This document shows, piece by piece, positions 45,107 through 54,555 of a stretch of 64,000 nt of DNA. The DNA comes from Parietaria judaica (taxonomy: Eukaryota > Streptophyta > Magnoliopsida > Rosales > Urticaceae): positions 13,725,180 through 13,789,179 of the forward strand of contig OX940872.1 of NCBI GenBank assembly GCA_954871525.1, given 5' to 3'. Every line of letters begins with the position of its first letter. Position 1 is the first letter of the stretch. A program made the position numbers and the translations under genes. A model generated the notes under the pieces. The model worked only from the letters and a program-made list of their open reading frames with translations. It made no database searches and was not told where the DNA came from.

Positions 45107-47723
45107 ATATCATTTCTCTCCAAACAAAGTTAATCGTCACGTTCTGTTTTGTAAAGGTTGCGATTTTGGTGGCTATGGAAGCTTCAGGCAACACCGACGA
45201 TCCACACAGGTCTCTAGGAAATGCGGCACACGACGCCGTGCTCGGTGACGGTATAGTAAAAAACAATGGCGAATTGTTTTTCGATGACAAGTCTAGGTCT
45301 CGCCGTCCAGCAAGAGATCCTCGCCCTAAATCTCTTCTGATTCCCTCTCTCGATGGCGCTGGAATTCTCCGGGCTGGCTCTGTTTAGGTCTTCCCTCGGC
45401 GCCATCTCGCCTACCGCTCTGTCTCCATGCTCGCCAACGCGGCGTGTTTCTCTGGAGCCTTGCGTCGCTGGCGCCAGCAGCGAAAGCAACTCCAAGAAGT
45501 TTTGATCCGTATCAGCGGAGGAGCGGGGCAAGACGCCTCTCTCGTTTGTTCTTCACATATCCCTAGCTTCTCCCTCTTCTCTTGTTTCGTTTCTTCATAG
45601 ACGCCGGCGACATTCTCTAATTACGATTACGTTGTGTTTCGTCTAGGGTGAAGGTTCTTGTTCTTGAACAGTGTACTTCTTCGGCGACTGGCCGTTCTTA
45701 CGGTGTACCAGCTTCGTCAACGCTTGTAGGTATAATTCATTTGATTGGTCATCACTAGCTGTGTTGTTTGGTGTTGCGTTGCTTTATTTGTCGTCGTGCA
45801 GGTTCGTCTAGCTCCCAATGGGCGTTTAGGAAGTTTGTTCCCCAAAATGCATCTTCGGGCTAGTGTCGTTGCTCCTGCTACTCTAGTTCCAAAGTAATCT
45901 GGCGAGGGTCTTGATGATCGTACCTTTCGTCTCACTTACGGTAGACATTTTAATTTCCATCCAAGCAAAATAAAATGCAAAATCCAAATACAAGCACACG
46001 TAGCACAACAGAGTTTTGTTCACAAGAAGTATAAAACCAAAGTAATGAAATAACAAACTACTAAACAAGCAAAAAAAAAAAAACATGCGAAGAACACTCT
46101 TTGAAGAAATCTTTGATTACATTATTGTAATTTTCAATACGTTTTTATAACTATAATGACATTTATGTAATTACTTTAATGTAATTTTAATTATATTTTC
46201 GTAACGATAATGATATTTTGTAATTTAATTACATTTTCGAAAATATAATGACATTTTTGTAACTACTATTATAGTTCGTATTTAATTTTAGTAGCTGAAT
46301 TTTCATATGTAATTAAAATTATTATTTTGTAATTAAAATTATATTTTCATAACTATAATGACATTTTAGTAATTATAATTCTGTAAAGTAATTATAATAT
46401 TTTAAGCTACGAACGAGATGGTGTATTTGTCATGCTAGAATATACAAATTTATTTGGTATTTTTTTCGAATTATGATTACTAGAAAATAAAAATCATTTT
46501 AATTATATTAGCTGTAAAAATCATTTGAATTATATTAGCTGTAAAATAGTTAAATGAATGTGTGTTTGCTAGGACAGCCTAGTGGTAATTCTACACTACT
46601 TCCAAAATAGAGGTGTTCTATCCCCACAAGCAACAAAGCTGCCTTAAAAAAATAGTTATATGAATGCCTTTGAAAAATTCTACGTGATAAATAATAAGTG
46701 TATTATTAGTTATGATAGTTATAAGCGTATTCTACGTGATAATTATAGAGTTAGTAAATGGTATTAACTTGGAAATTATAATATAGGAATTTTCTGAGAA
46801 ATTATACGCAATCAACAGGGCCGGCCCTCAGGGTATACATGGTAGGTCCCCGCCTATAATAGATTAGTAAATTGGGGGCCCCAAATTTGTAAATTGGGGG
46901 CCTCACATGGAAGAAAAAAATTATATTGTGTTTACCTTTTAAAAATTGAGGGCCCCAAATCAGTCTTCGCCTACGGCCCCGACAAACTCGAGGCCGGCTC
47001 TGGTAATCAAGTAAAGAGGGTTTTCTTGTCCACATAATAGTAAATAGCTATTTTTAAATTGTATTATATTTTTTAGGTAATTTTAAAAAAAGGTTTGTAA
47101 ATATCTCTTCATACAAAGTTTAAATTTTCTTAGATTGAAGAAAGAAAGAATAAAAGTTGAAATTTATGTCAAATTATTGGCTAGCTTTTTATCTTTTCAG
47201 AATAGCCTGTGGTGTTTTCCAGAACTGAACTTGCCAACTCGGGTTTATTTTATAAAAATATAATAGTTAATTACCCTAGGACGATCCTTATCAAAATTTA
47301 CAAAAAATCAAACAAAAATCCGAAAGTATTAATTAACAAACAAAAATATCCGGGCTCCAGAATTCGAAGTATATGCAAAGAACTCACCTGCATCGTGGAG
47401 AAATCTGATCCTATCCCTACATGCCGAAAGAGACTGAGAATTCGGCGGATAAGATTCGGCGGTCTATAATCACTGCTTGAGTATCCGGTTGACGAAAAAT
47501 ATGGCTTTGTTAGTACAATCTCAGTAGCCTCCATCTTCTCCTGCACAAAACTAATTTTCTCATCAGAACATATTATGAATTGTCCATGGACAGGCACAAA
47601 AATTATTTAATGCCATGGTTTGCACGCAAATATATATTTAAACGAAGAACATTAAAGAAGGAAATTGTATATATGTTTGAGAGATAAGAGGGTGTTGCAG
47701 CTTCACTGCTCTACACTAACCAT
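41782..47723 (-). CDS. ORP copy 3: oxysterol-binding-protein-related lipid transfer protein (ORP3/ORP4-like)
   Basis: Predicted 384 residues, intact. Exons: 47721-47723 (start codon only), 47388-47540, 43999-44244, 43268-43364, 42574-42865, 42379-42481, 41782-42042. The signature EQISHHPPVSALHATD lies across exons 3 and 4; the lid is PPNLIRRILSLF; the C-terminal part is DESWVSKHFSVSYSKEAGWD. Intron 1 (180 bp) starts directly after the ATG (ATG|GTTAGT) and ends TTTGTGCAG. There is no in-frame ATG at the place where copies 1 and 2 have one, which supports the split start. The exon-2 donor is standard (CAG|GTGAGT), unlike copies 1 and 2. An AATAAA lies a few bases after the stop. Intron 2 (3.1 kb) holds an LTR, an unknown frame, a SINE and an hAT MITE. 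Likely the best-preserved copy. Confidence 0.9.
44587..44636. repeat. (AT)n microsatellite
   Basis: About 50 bp of AT dinucleotides just upstream of the LTR in intron 2 of ORP copy 3. Confidence 0.95.
44659..45064 (+). mobile_element. Probable solo LTR in intron 2 of ORP copy 3
   Basis: 406 bp starting TGTTAAAATTGATGCAC and ending CACACACA, with CATAT on both sides (44654-44658, 45065-45069). A promoter-like CTATATAAAGAGGCG lies near 44898-44912, followed by an AATAAA-containing R region. The right boundary adjoins a TATA microsatellite, so the duplication could be chance. Confidence 0.6.
45166..45387 (+). other. Unidentified open frame in intron 2 of ORP copy 3
   Basis: A 73-codon frame starting MVAMEASGNTDDPHRSL, hydrophilic, with an RSRRPARDPRPK basic patch, in a GC-richer block (45160-45900) that ends with an A run near 46068-46082. 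The block follows the LTR and its microsatellite. It may be a retrotransposon leader or gag/ORF1 fragment, or a retrocopy ending in poly-A; I recognise no family. Confidence 0.35.
46561..46649 (+). mobile_element. Very short tRNA-derived SINE
   Basis: A 17-bp duplication with one mismatch (AAATAGTTAAATGAATG at 46544-46560, AAATAGTTATATGAATG at 46650-46666) flanks an 89-bp body. It has an A-box-like CAGCCTAGTGG (46575-46585), a degenerate B-box-like GTGTTCTATCCC about 27 bp later, and a short A tail. It does not fold as a tRNA. Lies in intron 2 of ORP copy 3. Confidence 0.75.
46816..47002. mobile_element. hAT-type MITE, CAGGGCCGGCC ends
   Basis: 187 bp with ends CAGGGCCGGCCCTCAGG and, inverted, CAGAGCCGGCCTCGAG. 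Flanks GCAATCAA (46808-46815) and GTAATCAA (47003-47010) match at 7 of 8. It includes GGGGGCCCC-type internal repeats. A common plant hAT MITE type. Confidence 0.85.
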
Positions 47724-47945
47724 GGAGAAAAGAAGCAAACTTGGTCTGAAAATAAAATTGGTAGTTGTCCTACTCAGATATTATGTAGTCTCAACTATAT
47801 AATTTGTGGCTTATATGTGTTTGGATCTGAATATGAATAGTACAGTTTGTTGGTAGGTATACACGTTTTTTGAAATTTGAATGAATAATAATAAGACATG
47901 GTACCATTTAATAAGGAAATGTCTTAACAAATTAATAAAACCACC

Positions 47946-48727
47946 TGACGCAGCGGAAAATAGAAAAGATCGAGGGTCGATCTAAGAACCGAAATAGATA
48001 GAAAAATGTTACCAGAATAGTCGTTCTCGGTCGTTGATTCGGCGCACGAATACCCGATCGAAGAACCTTCCTTGCGTATTGATTCGCACACGAATACCTA
48101 GATTTGGGCATCCAAAAACCGTTGATCGGCGCACGGATATCAGATCGAAGGCATCAAAATCGACGCTCGCTCACGAACACTCGAATTCGGGAGAAACTCT
48201 CTCAAGCCTCAATTTTTCATTTCATCAACATCTAAATCTGATTACAATTTCATCAAAAGGAGCTTTTATACTAAAGCCCTAACTAGAAAACGACATGTAG
48301 TTTTACCTTGAATAAAATGACAACAAAACAACCAAAATGACAATAAAAACGCACAGAATCTGAAACAGATTTTACGGCCTCTTCCAGTCAAGTTTTGGCA
48401 GAAAGAATAATGTGCTATCGTAGCCAATGTCCCAAGCTTCGATTTGATATGCGAACCGCGTGATATGCGAACCGCGCAAATCGGTCGCTCGAGTCAAAAG
48501 TTATAACCCGTCAAACTTGGGACTCTCGTGGGAGCCTTTTTTCGAACTTTATTCTGGCCCCGCGTCTCGGACGTTTGCGCGCTCGCCTCTCGTAGCGCCT
48601 CTTCTTCTTGGAGCGCCTTTTCTGAGCCTGCCTTTGGGGTTTCTTGAAGGATCGCCTCTCGGAACATTTCGGGCACACATCATAGGGCTTGCACGGGTGC
48701 TTCTCGGTCCACGTTGGACCCACATCA
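47946..48727 (-). mobile_element. Solo LTR just upstream of ORP copy 3
   Basis: 782 bp; plus-strand ends TGACGCAG and CACATCA; exact 5-bp duplication CCACC at 47941-47945 and 48728-48732. On the minus strand a TATA-like TATAAAAGC (near 48262-48270) precedes a CT-rich leader, so it points toward the ORP start codon 223 bp away. The U3 (48480-48720) is GC-rich. No internal genes; family unknown. Confidence 0.85.
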
Positions 48728-48732
48728 CCACC

Positions 48733-49535
48733 CTACTAAAAATTGTTAATTATACCATGGAGATTATACCACTGAAGTAAAAAATTATTGTATCATGAAA
48801 AATATTCCAGTCACAGCCAATTCGGTGCAAGTAATCATGTTAGAAGGTTGTCCGAAGCTCAAGTACACCCCGCTCCTCGACAGAGAAGCAGTCCATCGTT
48901 CGCTTCAACGCCTCTGCACTGATGGCGAGACATTGACGTCAATGTGATGGGATCATCCCAATGCTAAGATTTCAGCTGCAAGAAATAATAAGTTATTTAT
49001 CTCTGACTCTATCAACCTGATATTTTAATATCTATTTAACCATGTGCACTGTAAATGCACGACCTCTATTAAAAATATCAGGCTGATTCGACTCTTCTCG
49101 TTCTCTCATTCCTTCTTGACTCGATCAATCTATTCTACTATGTTTTCTAAAGTAATGTTATTTATTTATTTATATGTCTAAGAGTCGCTTTAGTATAGTT
49201 ATTTACGTATTTGAAAAAATATAGTCGAAATATACTTTGTGCTTCGCCTGAAATGAAAGTCTTACTATGCCACTTCGATAGCCATAGGATCCTCATCTTT
49301 TTTTCTGAAATAAAATTTTACTTTTGTGGCATGTTAGTCAAAGAGGCATGCAATTTGAGATCAGAAAACAAGGGAAAGAATGAACAAGATCTTTGTTGAT
49401 TTCGAATAGTTTACTAGAAAACCTGATATAATCATTTGATCTCATTGTGGATGATTTTGTAATGCTCTGGCGGGCTCTACCAAATTGATTGTTGTCTCCA
49501 TAGGCCGATTACATCTGTCTTTTCAGCGTGTTTTA
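48733..49535. other. Intergenic DNA with a possible gene scrap
   Basis: Around 48829-48947 (plus) 39 codons are open from an ATG (MLEGCPKLKYTPLLDREAV), bounded by stops, not recognised. The rest is AT-rich. Confidence 0.4.
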
Positions 49536-49544
49536 TCATTACTC

Positions 49545-49585
49545 TCGTGCTCCTCGAAAAACTTCCAAGGAGATCACCCATCTTA
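49545..49585 (-). repeat. 5S-rRNA-like scrap (Cassandra-TRIM-like)
   Basis: The minus strand reads GATGGGTGATCTCCTTGGAA, differing at about two positions from the box C region of plant 5S rRNA, followed by a further partial match. It stops exactly where the copia LTR begins (49586). The 5' half of a 5S gene is absent. Cassandra TRIM elements carry such 5S sequence in their LTRs, so a broken copy is the likely source. Confidence 0.5.
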
Positions 49586-49727
49586 TATTGGTTCCAAATG
49601 GATCGTTGAACCGAACCACGTTGCGCCGAATCGGAATACGCCGCGCGGAATAGGAACGACAATAATAATATTGCTATATAACACTTTCACAAATACCACT
49701 CACAATAAACACTCGTATCTTATATGT

Positions 49728-49771
<44 letters not shown>

Positions 49772-52700
49772 TTATATGAGACAGTATATGAGAAAGTGGA
49801 GGCAATAGGAAAATGTCGAATAGAAGCTTATCTTGGAGTTATTTCATACAAGCAAAATCACTTCCTATTTATAGAAGAATAATATAGTAGTAAATTACCA
49901 ATTTGCCCTATCACTTTTGGTATCATACTTGGTGGCCATTTGCCCTATCAAACTTAGATGGCCATTTGCCCTATGAGTCAAACCTTAGTACCACATTCTC
50001 CCCCATAAGCTTGACTTGGTTCGAGGTTCTTCACACCGAGCAATTCTCGCATCTCTGTGAATTTGACTCTCGCTAGAGCCTTAGTGAGAATGCCAGCTCG
50101 TTGCTCTCTGGTGCTGACAAACTCCACAATGATCTCTCGCTCTTCCTCACACTCGCGAATAAAGTGAAAGCGAGTGTCAATGTGCTTGCTGCGTCCATGA
50201 AACACCGGGTTTTTCATTAGTGCGATCGCAGACTTGTTGTCGACGTAGAGAGTCAGCGGCTTCTGCTCGTTTCTGGTGACCTCACTCAACGAATTTCTGA
50301 GCCATAGCGCTTGACACGCCGCTGCCGTCGCTGCCATAAACTCCGCTTCACAAGACGATAAGGCCACAATTTTCTGCTTTTGTGACTGCCAGGTGATCAA
50401 ATTCTCGTTGAGGTAAAATGCCATACCTCCGGTACTTTTTCTGTCATCGACATCACCGGCTAGGTCACTGTCGGTAAAACCGACCAATTCTTCAGTTCCA
50501 GTTCCTCTTCCGTACTGGATCCCATAGCTCGTCGTTGCCTTCACGTAACGAAGGATGTGCTTCACAGCCTGCTGGTGTAAACCGGTAGGCTTCTCCATGT
50601 GACGACACACTATGCCAACTGCATATGAGATGTCCGGTCGGGTATGGGTTAGGTACCTAAGACACCCGACGACACACCTATACTCTGTGGGATCCACTGG
50701 GGTTCCTTCAGCATCTTTCCTGAGTTTTAGCTTCGCTTCCGTCGGATACTTGCTCGGATTGCAATCTGCCATCTTCAATTGCTCCAGAATCTTCTTCGCA
50801 TAAGCTGTCTGCCTTAGCGTTACACATTCCTGCTTCTGATCGACCTCGATACCGAGGTAGTATGAGAGTAGTCCGAGGTCGCTCATCTCGAACTCTTTCA
50901 TTATCTGCTTCTTGAATCCATCAATGCCTCCTGCACTGTATCCAGTCACGATCAGATCGTCGACGTAGACACCGACGATGAGGGCCTCGTCTTGATTGTT
51001 CCTCGTGTACACCGCTTGCTCGTGGGAACACTTCTTGAAACCAAGACTCTTCATACTTCTGTCCAGTCGAGTGTTCCATGCATGTGGTGCTTGTCGCAAT
51101 CCATAAAGGGCTTTTGACAGCTTGTACACCTTGTGCTCGGCGGTCTTGTCGATGAAGCCTTCCGGTTGAGCAACATAGACTTCCTCCTCTAGTTCACCAT
51201 TCAGGAACGCCGATTTGACGTCCAGGTGATGGATTTTCCATCCTCGGTGAGCTGCGAGGGCTAGGATTAGCCTGACCATTTCGAGTCTTGCTACTGGAGC
51301 GAAGACTTCCTCGAAGCCTACTCCCTTCTTCTGCACGTAGCCCTTTGCGACCAGTCTGGACTTATACTTGAGGAAGTTGCCTTCTGAGTCCTTCTTCAGC
51401 TTGTAGACCCACTTCAGACCAATGGACTTGTGACCTCTTGGAAGGTCGACAAGATCCCACGTCTGATTCTTCTCAATGGACTCCAGCTCTCTCTTCATTG
51501 CTTCCTGCCATTTCTTCTCGGTGGCTGCCTCACGGTAGCTAGCTGGTTCCTCAACACTAACTAGCATGAGCTCTTCCGGGCTCAAATCAAGCTCACGCGC
51601 TTCTTCGTAGATGTTAGATAGGGTACGGAACCCTCTTGGTCCGTCATTGATTGAAGAGTCTCCCGAGCTGGTTCCTCCCGAACTAGCTGTCAAAGGGATC
51701 GAAGTGCTCATTCCTGATCCTGGGTTGGGCGAGCCTGGTGGTGAGTTAGTTCCAGACGAACTGGTTTCTGTCGAGCTGGGCGTTGCTAGCCCCTGGAAAG
51801 GACTTTCTCCCTCAACCTCCTCGACCGCCTCTTTGTCTTCGAGGATGAACTCCACCGAGTTTTGTTCAGGCTCTCCATTCTCGTCGCGCAAATCCCACTT
51901 CTTTTCTTCTTCAAACACCGCGTCTCTGCTTACATGCACTTTGCCGCGTCGGGGGTCATAAAACCTCTGTGCCTTGCTCCCTTCCTCGGCACCAAGGTAC
52001 ACCATCGGTTGACTCCGATCATCGAGCTTCTTAAGGTGTGGTCCCACAGTCTTCACATGTGCGGTGCACCCAAACACCTTTAAATGCTCCAGATGAGGTT
52101 TCTTCCCTTTCCAAGCATAGTAAGGGGTGCGCTCGCCTAGCGCCTTCGTCGGCAAGCGGTTCAGCAAGTAAACCGCGTGATGTACTGCGTCTCCCCAGAA
52201 GATCGCTGGGACTTGCATGCTTTTCATCAAGCTCCTTGCAGTGCCCATGACGGTTCGATTCCGTCTCTCCACCACGCCGTTCTGCTGGGGCGTGTATGGT
52301 GCAGTGAGGTGTCGCTCTACACCTTCTTCTTCGCAGTACGCCGCAAAACTATGAGAAGTAAACTCGCCTCCTCGATCTGTTCGCAGGGTCTTCAGTCTAT
52401 GTCCAGACTGGTTATCCACGAGCCGCTTGAATTTCTTGAAAACTTCAGAAGCTCCTGCCTTCTCTTTGAGCGTGTACACCCACATCCATCGGCTGTAATC
52501 ATCAACAAGCAAAATGAAGTACTTGTTGCCGGTTAGGGTGGCTGGGGTGATTGGATCACAGAGGCCAGCGTGCACCAGTTGGAGGGGTCACTCTGCTCGG
52601 AACTTGGCCTTGATCGAAAATGGCACTCATGCCTGTTTCGCGACCATGCAACATTCGCACAGCTGGTCGGGGTGTTCAATCTTCGGTACCCCGAAGGCCA

Positions 52701-54505
52701 TTTGCTTGTCGCCTATCATCTTGAGCGCGTGAAAATTCACGTGCCCAAGTCTCGCATGCCATAGCCACACTGGGTCTGTGATCGACGCCATCAAGCAAAT
52801 TGGTTGATCTACCACCAGTTTGATCTTGTACAATCGACTTCGTGATCTTTTCACCTTCATCAATAGCGCGCAGTCGTTGTTCCACATCTTTAGGAACTCT
52901 CCGGATAGTATCACCGTGTGACCAATCTCTGTCATTTGTCCTAAGCTGATGATGTTACTCTTCAGCTTCGGTATAAAGTAGACTTCGGTCAATAGGCGCT
53001 GGTCCCCATTCTTGCACTTGAACAGGATGAACCCTCTGCCCTTGATGTCGACGATGGAACCATCGCCGAACTTCACTTTTCCTGTGATCTTCTCGTCGAG
53101 CTCTTCAAACTTTGCTCGATGACCTGTCATGTGATTGCTGGCTCCGTTGTCTAAATTCAAAATGTCGGTATAGACCTTCTCTTCGCTATCTGCAAGTAGG
53201 TTGGCGACAACCTTGTCTTCATTGAGCATCACCTTTCTGGTTTTCTCTTCTTTCTTCCTGGTCGAGCTGGGCTTCTCTGCCATCATCAGCTCGTCCACTC
53301 GGCTCAGTACTTGTTCGTCAGGTATCTCCTCGCTGGATACCTGGTCGTCAAGTACTACGTCGTCGCTCTCCTGCTCGACGTGTCTCTCTTCGACCACATC
53401 CTGGTCGTCGTGCTCGTCGCCACTTAAGTCCATCATCTCCTCGGCGAACATAAGTGCGTGCTCGTCGTCATCGAATCTCACCAGATTCGCTTGTTCGTCG
53501 CGGTTCTTAGTATGACACTCATTTGCGTAGTGACCATACTTCTGACAATTATAGCACTTCATTGTGCTCTTGTCCTTGCAGGTGGCGCCGTCTTGGCGGG
53601 GAGTTCTACTGCCTCGACCACGCTGGTCGCGACCACGTCCTCGACCTCAGCCTCTGCCACGTCCACGGCTCTCGTTGCCGTATCCGTTGCGATTCGACGA
53701 GCTTGAAGAATAACCTTCTCACTGGTTCCACTTCTTCTTAGCCTTACATTCTTCATGCGTGAGCGGGAGGTGTTTCTCCTCGTCTCTGTCGCCATAGCCC
53801 CGAAGCCTCTCCTCGTCGAATTTTAGACGACCGACAACCTCCTCGACTTACATAGTCTTGTGGTCGCCAAACTGCTCGATCGACGTCACGATCTGCATGT
53901 ATCTGTGAGTTATATATCTAAAGAATTTCTTGACCGCGGTGGTCTCGTCCACCGGTTTGCCTAGTGAACGGATACCCGTTGCAAGAGATGAAAGTTTCAT
54001 AGCGAACTCGTCCACGGATTCACCGTATCTCATACGAAGAACATCGAACTCACTTTTCAAGGTTTGAACCTTGGCTTCTCTGACGCGTTCTGCGCCCATG
54101 TTCATCGTCCGCAACGTCTCCCAAGCCTTCTTTGCGGAATCCTTCTCACCGATCATGAGAAGGACATCTTCCGGAACTCCCTGATAGATGGCGGCGAGAT
54201 CCATCCTATCCTTGTGTGCTTCGACATCTCCGCCTTCTATGGCCTCCCAGACTCCTTGCGCCTGCAGATTTACTCGCATCTTCAGCGCCCACACCGTGTA
54301 ATTGCTCTTCGTGAGCATCGGGTACTGCAGCGTCACGTGTCCTCCGGTTGATTTGCTTGACGACTCCATGTACTTCGGCATTAAGGGAACTCGTATTGTA
54401 AAATTTCAAGAAAACTCACTCTTTCTGCAGCGCATATATATATATATATATATGAGTATATAGTGGGAGAATTCAGCCAATGAGCAAAGAGAAAGAAAAT
54501 GGGAG
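49586..54505 (-). mobile_element. Copia element 1 with 3' LTR, 5' LTR mostly lost
   Basis: On the minus strand: leader and a remnant of U5-like sequence (about 54505-54382), gag-pol (54381-49978), polypurine tract CATAAGCTTG/GGGGGAGAA (about 50005-49996), then a 3' LTR (49995-49586) starting TGTGGTACTAAGG and ending GGAACCAATA. The LTR has three ATTTGCCCTAT repeats in U3 (49905-49975), TATA CTATAAATAGGAAG (near 49872) and an AT microsatellite (49731-49770). It is joined head to head with copia element 2 at about 54505-54514. Confidence 0.85.
49978..54381 (-). pseudogene. Copia gag-pol 1, one frame with five in-frame stops
   Basis: A single 1468-codon frame from the gag start (MPKYMESSSKSTGG) to the stop beside the polypurine tract. 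Order: gag with zinc knuckle CYNCQKYGHYANEC (about 53556-53515); protease LDNGASNHMTG; integrase zinc part HARLGHVNFH and CECC; integrase core LVDDYSRWMW, RTDRGGEF, ERRNRTVMG; reverse transcriptase [18 protein letters not shown] and YVDDLIVTG (near 50960); RNase H FTDSDLAGD. In-frame stops occur at 53848-53850 (TAA), 53719-53721, 53647-53649, 52627-52629 and 52588-52590 (all TGA). Integrase before RT marks Ty1/copia. No frameshift was seen, so decay is by point changes and it is not translatable in full. Confidence 0.92.
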
Positions 54506-54555
54506 ATTTTACATCAGAAACGATTTCTTGAGATTTTACAGTGCGAGTTTTCTTT

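Noticed and set aside
45012..45290. Frames with repeated Ile-Tyr dipeptides
   Set aside because: Direct translation of an AT microsatellite.
46561..46649. Functional tRNA gene
   Set aside because: Box A is fair but box B is degenerate and no cloverleaf or CCA-ready acceptor stem forms; the flanking 17-bp duplication shows a retroposed copy.
51611..53741. Plus-strand frames of 60-120 codons over copia 1
   Set aside because: Shadows of the minus-strand gag-pol.
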